A DNA stretch of 42,756 bases from Chara braunii. Lineage: Eukaryota; Streptophyta; Charophyceae; Charales; Characeae. The position numbers and the translations under genes are program-made. The notes under the pieces are model-generated. The model was not told the DNA's origin and did no database searches. It was given only the letters and a program-made list of their open reading frames with translations. How positions within the stretch are numbered: position 1 is the first letter of the stretch; each line of letters begins with the position of its first letter. The stretch is from the NCBI GenBank assembly GCA_003427395.1, contig BFEA01000834.1, positions 155,836 through 198,591 on the forward strand. Reading direction: 5' to 3'. This document shows positions 32,651-42,718 of this stretch, in pieces.

Positions 32651-34227
32651 TCAAGGGGATGGTGGGATAATGACCGGGGACGAAGCCCGATGCCCTGCAT
32701 CGGTACGTGGACGAGTTGCTGGGTGGTCGAGGGCGGAGGGGGAGGGGGATTGGCTTCGTCGCCGTCTTGCTGGTGCGGTCGAAGTCTCGACAGCTGGGTC
32801 CCCATCCTCGGGCTTAGATGGCCGTGGATCTTGGGCCGGATCGTCAGTGTGCGGCTGATCGGCTGCGCTGGCGAATTCCAGCTGTCGCTTCCCGGCCGCC
32901 ATCTCTTCCCTCTTGTGCGCCTAGGCTTGCGCCCGAGCGTCGTCACGCACTTCCTCCTCAAATCCTTCCCACTCCGATTCTTCTAGCTCCTCCTGGTCTT
33001 CTTCTTTTTCCTCCTCGTCGTCTTGTTCTTCTTCCTCCTCCTCCTCCTCACTTTGCTCCCCTTCGCTGTGCTCACTGTAACTCCCCTCTTCGGGAGTTTC
33101 TTCCTCGTCGGCCTCTTCTTCCACTTCTTCTTCTTCCTCTGAGCTTTCCTCTTCTGCTTCAATCTCTACCTCTTCGTTCTCGGAGGCCGTCCGATATTGA
33201 AAGAAGGCGAGATCGACTATCTCGTGCGGGTCTAGATAACCGCGCTGTGACGGTGGGTTGCGGCTGCTTTCGGGCGCCTCCAAACACGCCGACCACTATA
33301 GGTATAGCGCCAATGTCCGCGTGAGAATGTGCGGGACTGGGCTGTCGTCGCTCTGCGAGATGATCTCAAGTGGGAGATCATCGGCCAGCTGCGCAAGGGG
33401 GACCGTTAGCTCTTGCACGATTGTTTGGCGATGATCGGGCTGCAACGATCCGAAGAGGAATCCGAGCAGATCGCCCTCCACTCCCGTTTGCCACGCCTGG
33501 ATGACAAGCAGCTTAAGGTACTCAGCCCACTGGCGGATATTCTCATGCTGCGTCCACGTGACCTTTCCTCCGACCAGACACACCAACAGCTCGACGAAGT
33601 GTTCTCGCCAACGCCTCCACTGCTGGGGATTGAGGAGGGAGACAACGAGTGATTCCAGACAAAAGGAGAGGTGCGGATGGACTCCGCACTGCCAGAAGGT
33701 AGGAAAGAAGGAGGGGAGGTCGAAAGTGGAGATTGGGGATAGGTTAATTGAGGACGGGGGAAGGGGATGAGTTCAGGGAGCACCACCGCCGGCTCGTGCT
33801 GAAAAGCTCAGATCCCGTCGAGGTCCACGCCGTCCGTGGGGAAAAGATTATCGTCGTGGGGCGTGACCCAGCGATTCCACTCGGACGCCAATTGTTGCGC
33901 CCACAGCCGAAGCATTGTCTTGATAGTTGTATGCCGCAGCGGGCTGATGGTGTTGATGTCCCCACTGAAGGCGACCACCGTAGACACGTGGCTGATTCCG
34001 AGAGCTGATCGCCGATGAACCACTACCGCCTCCGCCAAAACAACCGTCCAGGGACTGCCTGCAAAGCGAAACTCAGCGGTTGCGTACACTCCCTGAGTAC
34101 AGAAGAACTGCGCAAGTCGCCGAAGGTCCGGGCTGAGCCGCGGATGATGAACTTGTCGGATCGCCGAAATGTAGCACCGTGGTACCAGCAGAGAGTCGCT
34201 AGGAGCTCGCTCCGCCAGAAAACTCAT
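32651..34227 (-). pseudogene. ORF3 of the gypsy element: unknown protein with long acidic tract
   Basis: Starts with ATG at 34227-34225, overlapping the pol stop (34226-34224) as ATGA. The N-terminal ~140 residues (to a TGA at 33808) are of ordinary globular composition. After a Pro/Ser stretch the coding frame shifts near 33670 and enters a Trp/Leu-rich segment (33586-33296: 'QWAEYLKLLVIQAW', 'LLGFLFGSLQ') ending in TAG. The same frame continues into a Glu/Asp-rich tract of ~80 residues (about 33190-32940), a TAG at 32921-32923, and a tail with ARRRRSQSPSPS, stopping at 32651. About 525 codons if continuous. No family recognised: no env-like signal or membrane segment, no protease or RNase H motif. 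The acidic tract and basic cluster suggest a nuclear or chromatin partner, which is inference. Confidence 0.6.
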
Positions 34228-36030
34228 GGCGATGGTGACGGGAACGGAGTAACCGAACCAGGAGGAGACGGAGAAAGAGGCGATAAGCAGTCGTCATCCT
34301 CTTCCGCAGTGGAGGAGGAATTAGATGAAGGCGAAGATGGGGAAGAAGGAAGGGGACGAAGGTAGGACATGTGGCGGATGATCGGACGAGCCGATCGGCT
34401 GCCGGAGACCTCAGGCGCAAGCCGCACGGTGTTCACGCCCGTTCGGTCCGAGCTCAATCACGCGGAATCGCCCGAAGAATCAAGGCGCTAGCTTACCCTG
34501 GCGAGCACATTTCCTCACGTGCACGATGTCCCCCAATTTGTACTGGGCCCGTGGACCTGCGTTCCCGTTCCGGGCCTCGTAGCTTCAGACCTGGCGGCCG
34601 TGGGCAAACTCGGTCATTTTCTGGCGTTTTCGGGCTAGCCTGGGAAGGGACCGTTCCATTAACTCTGAGTGCCGCTTGGCCTTGTCTCGTGCCGTGGCCC
34701 TTGTGGGCCGGCAGTTGAGCGTTGATTCATCAGAGAGGCTTGATATCGAAACGCAAGCGACGCTATTGGTCCTTAACTGGAAGGGGCTCAAGCCCGTCGA
34801 TTCATGGGGCGTTCCGCGATGGACCGCTAGGATGTGGTTGACGATATCAGGTCAGGGCCTCGGATCCCGTGCCGCGATGTTTCGTCGCAGCGCTGTCTTT
34901 ATCACCCTATGTGCGTTTTCTACTAGCCCATTGGATTGTGACATATGGGGCGCGGTATTTCGCACAGGGACACCGTGTATGACCAGGTTCCTTAATACTT
35001 CCCCTCTGAATTCTGCCCCGTTATCGGTCAGGATTTCTTCTGTATCCTGGTGCGTCCCGAGAAAACGGTTAACATACCTCGCGATTTTGGCGGCTTGTCG
35101 CGTGCGACATGGGTAGGCCTCGATCCATTTCAAAAAGTGGTCGACAAATACCAACAGGACTGAATATTCACAACTATTAGGACCAGGGGGTACCACGATA
35201 TCGGTAGTATCCATACTCACCGTTTGGAACGGTCGCTCAACTACCGTTGGTACTATCGATCTTGGCGGCTGGATCGACGCCTTGTCAGCAGCGCAGACTT
35301 GACAGTTTGCGACGATGAATTTCACATCGTCCCGAATATTGGACCAATACCATTCGTTTTTGTCGATTGCCGACTCCGTAATCCGTACGGCAAAATGGGC
35401 AGCCGTTTCTTCGTGTGCTGTCTTCACCCAGTCGTACCTCATGAACGGATGCGGTACAACCATCCAAATCCCACTGCCGTCTGTTTTCCGTTTTTCTAAC
35501 CTACCCTCTATCCATCGGTAATCCCAAGCCCTTTCATTAGCCCTCCTCCGATATTCCTTCGTGAAATCCTGGAGGGGGTTACCCACTAAGGTGGTAATCA
35601 AAGCGATGTCGGACCATACTTCAACCCTTCTAAACTTCCGGATCTTCTCCAATCCTTCTGACGTCGCCTCGAAAAAGCGAGCCTCGGTCGGGATCTTGTC
35701 AACCCGACACAAGGGGCATAGCCATGGTTTACTATCATTTCGATATTGGATGCACGAGCCATGGGCTCGTGCGACACACTGTCGACAATCTACCCATTCC
35801 ACATAGCCTTCCCCATTAGGACGCATGGAGACTGAATATACGCGAGAAATTGCTTCGCAAAAATAAAAAAAAATTATCTGGCAGGGAGAGAAGAGATGAA
35901 GAGGAAATGGGAGAAAGAGGGGTAGTGAGGTTACCTCCGTCACCCATTGCCACCGGTCTGCTTTTTGCCACGTGGGAGAACTGCCACTTGTCCGTACTGA
36001 GGCCCGTTTGCCGGTTCTGACTCCTTCCAC
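34224..36030 (-). pseudogene. gypsy integrase with N-terminal PHD-like zinc finger
   Basis: The frame open from 36030 to 34852 (392 codons) holds, in order: a PHD-like C-x2-C-x4-H-x2-C--W-x-C-x2-C module (C82, C85, H90, C93, W103, C105, C108); the integrase HHCC zinc domain (H206, H212, C243, C246); and the DDE core (D274 in VSMDTTD, D336 in LTDNGAEF, E371 in SNGLVEN). All three catalytic residues are kept. After the TGA at 34852 the same frame resumes (34791-34585, then on to about 34440) with the C-terminal 'LGDIVHVRK', 'KLAP-FFGRFRVIE' region. After a frameshift the end reads 'GVNTVRLAPEVSG' and stops at 34224. No chromodomain seen. It would insert element DNA into chromosomes. At least three stops and one shift make it non-functional. 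Confidence 0.8.
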
Positions 36031-37646
36031 GGAGTGATTTCCTCGCCCTTAGGTACTTTAGCGGGCCGATGCAGACGTGTCAGTCCGTCCGCGTTGCCGT
36101 GTCTTTCTGTCTTCCGGTGGATGATGTCGAAGTCGTACTCCTGTAGACGTACCGCCCAATGCCCAATCATGCCTGTGTAATTAGTGAGCTTTTTCAAGGC
36201 CAACAGGGGCTCATGATCCGTCACGAGGCGGAACTTCTGCCTATAGAGATATGGATGGAAGTGCTGGGTTTCCCAGACTACTACATAGCATTCGCCTTGG
36301 GGTGCTGAGTCATTCCTCCGTTCGTCTGACACCATTCGCGACGCGTACTCGATCACGTGTTCGCGACCATCGTTCCCCTTCTGCGCTAAAATAGTGGAAA
36401 TAGCTTTCGGTTGCCAGTCCGTGATAAGAATGAACCGTTTCGAGGGGTCCGGTCGGATCAAAATAGGTGCCATCACCAGAGCGTCTTCGAGGGTCGCGAA
36501 GGCCTCACCCTCCGCATCCCAACTGAGACGCTGGTCTTTTCGTAACACGTTCGTTAGTGGCCGTGCAATCGCGGCGAAGCCTTTGATGAAACGGCGATAG
36601 TACGATGCCAACCCCAAGAAGGCTCGAACCTGCGTCAGCGACGTGGGAACTGGAGCTTCTCTCACCGCCACGACCTTTCTCGAGTCAGGCCACAATCCTC
36701 CACGCGTCACGATGTAACCCTGGAACGAAATTTTCGAAAGGAAAAATTCGCTCTTTTCGAGTGTGATCTAGAATCCAGCGTCCCTCAGCGCTCCCAACGT
36801 CCACTCAATGTGTTGTGCATGTCCGTGATAGGTCTCCGAGCAGACAAGGATGTCGTCCATGTATACGATCACGCAGAAGTTGATCATTCCGTGAGTTAGC
36901 CGTGTCTTGTTGACGAAATTCTGGAACGTCATGTTCATCGCTCGTTAAAACATAGCAGGCGCGTTGCAAATCCCCATCGGACACCGAACCCACTGCCACG
37001 TGCCCTCAAACAACACGAAGGCCGTGTTTGGCCGATCTTCCTCCTTAACCAGAATGTGATGAAAGTCATGCCGAATATCAAACTTACTAAAACAATTAAC
37101 ACATTCAATCGCATCCAGCAAATCATCAATCCGGGGGAGGGGATACACATCTTTAATCGTGATTTCATTTAGTTTGCGATAATCGATGCATATGCGGATT
37201 GATTCGTTTTTCTTCGGCACTAATACTACGGGAAACGACCATGGTCCAGTGGCGGGTTCGATCCACCTGCTTGCTTCAAATTCCCGAATTCGGTCGAGAG
37301 TCTTTTTCCGTTCTATCAGGGAGTATCGATAGGGCGTGCAGTGGATTGGGGAATGATTTCTCTTCTGAATTTCGTGTTGAATAACCAACGGCAAGCCAAT
37401 GTCAGTGTCTATTATGTTAATCGCTCTCTGATACTCCGTCAAAATGTCCGCAATCAAACGATGAATCTCATCAGGTACGTACTGTGGCACGTGTAACTCA
37501 AAAAGTTGGTCCCAGATCCGTACGTCGATCTGCTTCATGAGTGCTTGTTTCGCCACACCAGGTGGTGGCGCAGAGATAAACGATTGGTCCGATCGCCAGG
37601 AGAACACCGTGGCCATCATCTGGGCATCTTCCTCCCGGATGGCCAC
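35940..37646 (-). pseudogene. gypsy reverse transcriptase-RNase H
   Basis: One frame with two internal stops (TAA near 36944, in 'APAMF-stop-RAMN'; TAG near 36771). RT landmarks are 'FPVVLVPKKN', 'RICIDYRKLNEIT', 'YPLPRIDDLLD', motif A FSKFDIRHDFHHI, 'CPMGICNAPAMF' and motif C IVYMDDILV (YMDD at 36863-36852). 'FLGLASYYRRFIKGFA' leads into RNase H (ITDWQ, GECYVVVWE, VTDHEPL, GNADGLTR), so the catalytic Asp/Glu set is retained. It copies genomic RNA into DNA in the virus-like particle. It overlaps the integrase frame by about 90 nt in a different phase. Confidence 0.88.
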
Positions 37647-37695
37647 GTGTCCTTCCGGGGTGATCCCATCATAGATATCTTGCCATGGTACGGTT

Positions 37696-38465
37696 TTAGT
37701 TGCGATCTTTACTCCGATCTCGTCTTATTGAGCCTCGAGACGCCCTGGGGGTTCCAAAGAACTGGCTTCCGCCCCCAAGAGTAGCAGTCGTACTTCTTTT
37801 GCAGGTGTCAATAGGGACTTCGGTAGATCTGTGATATCGCAGTAGTGCTTTTTGTCGTTGTATCGGGCGAGAAGAGGGGAGATTCCTTCGTACAGTTTGA
37901 GGGGGTTCCAAAGAATCGACCATCCTCGAAATCTGTAAGAGGGGTTCATCCAAAATCATTGCCTTGGTCCTTTGGATATTCTGACTGGTTAAATGCATCG
38001 CTTTTGCGATCGTTCTGGGCGACGGGTAGTAAATGCGCTGTTGTGCTAACTTCAGAATTTCCAGATCATTTTCATCACTACTATCCACATCCTTCGATGA
38101 TGGCTCATCGTCTGCGGAATCTTCCCAGGTGATCATGCGAAAGGTTCCCGCTATCATCGGCAAAACTCGCGGAACTGCGTTGATGGTAGTACGAAGAGTC
38201 AGTATCGCGGAACAGTGATAGCATAGGGTTTTCCTCCTATATTTCAGAGAATGATTGACCGTCGCTCGAAATCCAAGTTCGCTCACAACGCCACAAGAGC
38301 AGGAAGGCCGAAAAGAATGTCGTAGGTATTTACGTCGAAATCCATGACGTCTCCTAACGCATGCACCTTTCCTAATCGAAAAGCGACATTGGTCATTCTT
38401 CCCACCGTTTTAATCTTTTCTTCGTCTGCCGAAACGAGCTGTTCCTTGTTGGATCGGAGGGGCAC
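37696..38465 (-). pseudogene. gypsy protease remnant and protease-RT linker
   Basis: 38465-38283 encodes 'NVAFRLGKVHALGDVMDFDV' and 'NTYDILFGLPALVAL', the C-terminal half of a retropepsin (compare Y-D-V-x-L-G-x-x-x-L). The same phase continues with three stops through 'LDFERRSII'. The catalytic D-S/T-G triplet that should lie upstream is missing: the gag C-terminus runs directly into the post-active-site part, so a deletion is likely. From about 38190 a different phase is open to 37696 with an Asp/Glu/Ser-rich linker. This is the same strand and phase as RT, with no separate start, so it was part of pol. Confidence 0.6.
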
Positions 38466-39399
38466 GCACCGCGATGGGCCGCATGTTTCTCATCATGGCT
38501 TCTAACCGAGCGTTATGCTCTCGCTGCTCCTTTTTGCTTTCATGGATTAAGCTAATTAACTTTTTGGTCAGCTCAAAAATAGGAATACACTGATTCCTCC
38601 TTACCGGGTTCTCAATCGGTGGCGGGGCTGTCGTCATTACAGGTGCCGGTATCACAGGAATAGGGACACTCGTGATCACACTCGGGGCGGGTCGTTTGGG
38701 GGCTATCTGTTCCAGATAGGTGATCGGGCCAGACACAAATCCCATATTCTTGAACTTGTTCTGCAACGCGGCCAGCTCAGCTCTTGCCCTTGTGAGTTCG
38801 GACGAATCCCCTTCCTTAGGATAGTCTTCTCCTTCCTGGAAGTTCGCCGCGAACTTTCGTTCCATCTCCTCTACAGCAGCCATGATCTGTTGCAGCGTGT
38901 GATTGATGGGGGGAAACTGCTTTCGCAGCTTCGCCCTTATCATTCGACTGCGAAGCCCATCAATAAACAAATCTCTTCCGAATTGCTCGCCCCGCTCGGT
39001 CTTTACAAACATTTAATAAAACCGGTTTTAATATTCTGCGATAGACTCGAGAGGTTTTTGCACCCGGCTCTTGATCATGTACAGTGCTTGCTCTGGATGG
39101 ATATAATCAAATCGATTCAGAAAATCCCGTTCGAAGGTTGGCAGATCTACCCATACATAGGTACTAAACTAGTGATGAGCGTCTCCTCCTAATCGAGAAG
39201 GAATGTTTACCTGAGCTTCGTTATCGTCATAGTGATGTGCACCGAGCGTGGCCAACCAAGCTCCTGCGAGATGATGTGCAGCGTCGAACAGCTAAATATC
39301 AGGTGGCGTCATGGGAACCCGTGCTCGTGGGGCGGGTTGATTACGATTTGGTTGATTAACATTCTGCTGCGGATTCGGATTTTGTGCATTAGCGTTCAT
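38410..39399 (-). pseudogene. gypsy gag
   Basis: Start chosen at ATG 39399-39397, the first after the PBS leader, giving an Asn/Pro/Gln-rich N-terminus. The frame reads ~329 codons to 38410 with four in-frame stops (near 39293, 39170, 39028 and 39014). 'FERDFLNRFDY', 'ALYMIKSRVQKPLESIAEY' and 'LFIDGLRSRMIRAKLRKQF' match the retrotransposon gag (capsid) family. A coiled-coil-like segment and a Pro-rich part follow. No CCHC zinc knuckle is visible, consistent with loss of the gag-protease junction. The product would form the virus-like particle. Confidence 0.75.
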
Positions 39400-39538
39400 G
39401 TTGGCTGACCATCGATTAGCCGATCTACTTCGGGTGATGACGGAATCGCGTCTATGTGCGTTTCGGGGTCGAGGTCGCCCTCAGTTAGCCAGATCGCCCA
39501 ATCAACGTGCTATTAATCCTAAGACCCGGCCACGTGTC

Positions 39539-39552
39539 GGGCTCCGATACCA
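39539..39552 (-). promoter_or_regulatory. primer binding site for initiator tRNA-Met
   Basis: Minus strand TGGTATCGGAGCCC directly inside the 5' LTR. Plant initiator tRNA-Met calls for TGGTATCAGAGCC, so 12 of 13 positions match. It fixes element orientation and the priming site for minus-strand DNA. Confidence 0.85.
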
Positions 39553-41775
39553 ACCTCACGCCCAGCGGGACTTCCTGATCGGAGTAGGATGTGGGCCTGG
39601 AAGTGTGAAAGGGGGTATGCCAAGGATTTTTGGGAAAGTGGGGGTGGAGTCTCAGGTCAAAATTGAGATCTTCTGTGGCAGAGTTTTTCGGAGGCACGAG
39701 TGCAGTTTGGCGGAGAGAGCGGACCGCCCTTGGTCATAGAACAGATGGTATGCGCGGGTCATTCAAGGCCTGGCGAGCCATTGGTGCCGAGGACGGCGGT
39801 TCGCCGGAAGGTCCCTTCAGGGTGGGTGGAGTAGTGGGTGTGGTCCTGAGTGGGGAAATCCGAGCACCGAGGGTCCCTAGTGGTGACGTAGTGAAACTCC
39901 CTAGGACATAGTCGATTCTCTGTTAGGCAAGGGTATCTCTGTCCGAGACTTTCCGCTATCCACAGAGTGAAATAGTCTGGATCGTACAACAATGACTCCG
40001 AGCTCTTTGAGTGAGTCATTATGTCTTCGCAGAGTAACGAGATGTCTAAGGGCGGGTTTGTACCGATGGCGGTCACCGCGTGCGAGCACGTGCATGCTGC
40101 GCGAATCAAGTCGCGCTTACGCGTGTTCGCACGAGATGACTGCTCCGACGCAGACCTTGGATGGCCGTATCCAATTAGACAGTACTTCTGCAATTGTCGA
40201 ATCAACGCACGGGGACACGTGTAAAGGCGCAAATCAGGTCGTGATTACACGTGTCTTCGCGCGGCGTTCGCTGGACCAGGCATTTAAATGTCTAATCACT
40301 TCATAATTTTCGAGCATGCAAGATGCAACAACCACAACAGCTCCATCAGAGATAGGCAAAACTGAGAACAGGGTTATCGGTTGCACAAAATTCCTATCCT
40401 ACTCATGAGTGCATCAAAGGCAGTAATCAAAGGCAAAGGCAAGTATCGGGTAGAAAGACAAGCAACCAAACGTGGCATCCATACATCCATTCATTCAACA
40501 ATACACACACAGTGCATCTGAGATGGAAATCGCAAGACAAGTGTGAGCAAAAACCCAAGTCCAGATTCTGAAAAACAAAGACAGGCAAATCACCCGGAGC
40601 CGAAATCAAAATTTATGTACACGAGACAGGAGGGAGAAAAGATAAAAGAAACAACAAATCCACGTCCATCAACCTCAGCTGTCTCTTCCTCCCTCTCTCT
40701 CTCTCTCCAATTCGGACAGTCCGTCATCGCGCACCAACCCATGAAGCCGTCACCCTGCTTAGTCCTCCCGCACCCATCAGGTTCGCCCGCGCCCACAGTC
40801 CGCCGTGGCCCGCGTCAACCCCGTGCGTTTGGCACCAGGTCGTCGGGTCGCCCGACTTTTGCTCTACTCACCTCTTACTTTGCTCGTGTGCCGACCCTCT
40901 GTGATCGCGCAACCCCGAGCTTCCAACAGCTGGTTAAGAGAGCTAACTAATCGCGCAGCTGAAATTTATAGCGTGCATGCATGCGTGAGGAACACGGAAT
41001 TACCAAGACTTAGAAGGAGAGGTGGGGAGGGATTGCCTACGTCTGCATGGCCAGAACGCGGCGTGGGGGACGTAGCCGCTCTCCACGCATCGATCCGGTC
41101 ATGCGGACCGCGGCTACCAAAAACACAGCAAAAGAAAGAGGAGAGGGGCGGGAAGGACGAAGCACAAGAAGAAAGATACAGTTACAATGGCGCCAATCCA
41201 AAATTACAGTTACACACCCGATTAAAGGCGCCGACTAATCAGAATTCCGTTGCAGCCGCATAAAGAAGCGTGTAAGCAAAAGGCGTCGCGTGGCAAAAGA
41301 AAGTCCTAATTACAAAATTCCTAAATTCCTATCTAATGGGAAAAAGCAAAAAGCGCAAGTTTCTGCAAGAAAGTCCGAAATTCCGAGAGCCAACGGGGCT
41401 CGACAAGATTCAAAAAAGAATTCGAAGAAGAATTGAAAAAGGAATTTTCAAAAAGAACGACGCAAAAATTCTTGCGCGATACCCGCGCCTAAAGGTTCTG
41501 AAACCGAAACAAAAGAAACGACGTCAACATTTACTATTCGCGCGTTCGGCGGCGCGCCATCCATCCACCCGACCAATCAATCGCCCGTCCCGGGACACAC
41601 CCAGCTCCGAACTCAGCCGTCCAAAAAGAATCGACGCAAAAAGACGAAGAAGCAAGGGTACTGATGCAATTTTCCACCGATCCCAATCTCCCGTAATTGG
41701 CCAAACCTTTCCAGCTTAGGACCCCTCATTGCAATCGCGCAGAAAGTCGCGCGCTACCGAAAGTGGTTCGTCACA
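39553..41775 (-). mobile_element. 5' LTR of the gypsy element
   Basis: Collinear with the 29736-31957 LTR over its whole length, from ACCTCACGCCCAGCG to GTTCGTCACA, with scattered substitutions and small indels (for example an extra ~11 bp near 39827). It lacks the terminal TGTGACGCCCAA at its inner edge, where the PBS follows immediately. The direct repeats TTGG/TGG on either side suggest a ~12-bp deletion. TATA-like box at 40972-40980. TACCA flanks it on both sides (39548-39552 and 41776-41780). Confidence 0.85.
40972..40980 (-). promoter_or_regulatory. TATA-like box in 5' LTR
   Basis: Minus-strand TATAAATTT beside GCATGCATGC; in this copy it is placed to drive the element transcript. Conserved in all four LTR copies. 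Confidence 0.5.
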
Positions 41776-42640
41776 TACCACAGTACTCCTGAAAGTGGCT
41801 TTTTTCAGGAGTGCAGCATTGCCACAACGTCTCTCGAAATGATCTCTCAGATTGAATTCAGAAGTTGTCAGACAATGGGAATACCGGCTATACCGGCTAT
41901 ACCCAGCCCCAGGGCAAGCTTACATTTATACCCAAAAAACGGGTGGTGGAAATTGGTTGCATGCCCAGGACAGAGGTGGACCCACGTTGGTACCACAAAA
42001 TTGCAGTTATAACCAACCACCGGAATGCACAAATTATGGGCATACGCAGGCAAAATTATGGGCACACCCGGGACCTGAGGAGGAGAGGCCAAATTGTTTC
42101 TATACCCTGGTAACCCGACTGGCTGAAATTATGCTCATACCTAGGAGCCCTTGGGCCACAACTGTTACGGTCAACTTGGTGGACCCTATGAAACACCCGC
42201 GGACGCGTTCGCGGGTCCGATCTCGGATGGCGGACGCAGACAGGTCCGCATCCGCGGCCGACCTGGTCCACGCCGCGGACCCGATTTTACCAGATTTTTC
42301 CTGAATTAAATAAAAGCCCAAAAACAAAAACAAACAATAGGGGTTGTAGGCAATTTTAAGCCCTACAACCCCTTTTTGTTTTTTTTGGAATCGGACTTTG
42401 TTAAGGATTTTAAGAGAATCAAAAACTAAATTCGATTTAAAGAAAATAAAATAAAAAAAATAAAGAAAAGCTGGATTTTTTTTTTGTCATTTTTTATCAT
42501 CAGATATATGGTCCTTGAGTTCACCTGTATTTTTTAGAAATGAATTTCTGTTTTTTGCAGGGGTACGAGGTGTTTTAGAAAAATAAAGATGCAAAATTAA
42601 AAAATAAATAAACAAAAAACTTGAAAAAAAGAAAGGGTTT
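41776..42640. other. no gene; AT-rich flank with inverted repeats
   Basis: Short frames only. A 22-bp near-palindrome (two mismatched positions) lies at 42195-42216 in a GC-rich patch. 12-bp arms AGGGGTTGTAGG (42339-42350) and its complement (42362-42373) are separated by 11 bp and flanked by A-rich and T-rich runs. AAATTATGGGCA is duplicated at about 42032 and 42053. From 42300 onward the sequence is A-rich. Confidence 0.5.
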
Positions 42641-42666
42641 GATTGATTGATTGATTGATATTGATG

Positions 42667-42704
<38 letters not shown>

Positions 42705-42718
42705 GAGTGAGTGAGTGA

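Larger units (their letters stand above)
29736..41775 (-). mobile_element. full-length Ty3/gypsy LTR retrotransposon with PHD-like finger and ORF3, inactivated
   Basis: Two direct LTR copies (~2.2 kb) bracket a 7.6-kb internal region whose genes lie on the minus strand. Order: 5' LTR (right), PBS complementary to initiator tRNA-Met, gag, protease remnant, RT, RNase H, integrase, ORF3, 3' LTR (left). RT-RNaseH-integrase order defines Ty3/gypsy. Every reading frame has stops or shifts. The LTRs differ by roughly 5% over the first ~280 bp compared by eye, so the insertion is not recent. The outer flanks (CCCGC on the left, TACCA on the right) do not match as a target duplication, so a boundary has been rearranged or one end lost. 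Confidence 0.88.

Noticed and set aside
32296-33324. Plus-strand frames opposite gypsy ORF3
   Set aside because: Antisense shadows of the Glu/Asp-rich and Pro-rich ORF3 codons (GAG/GAA read back as Leu/Phe/Pro codons).
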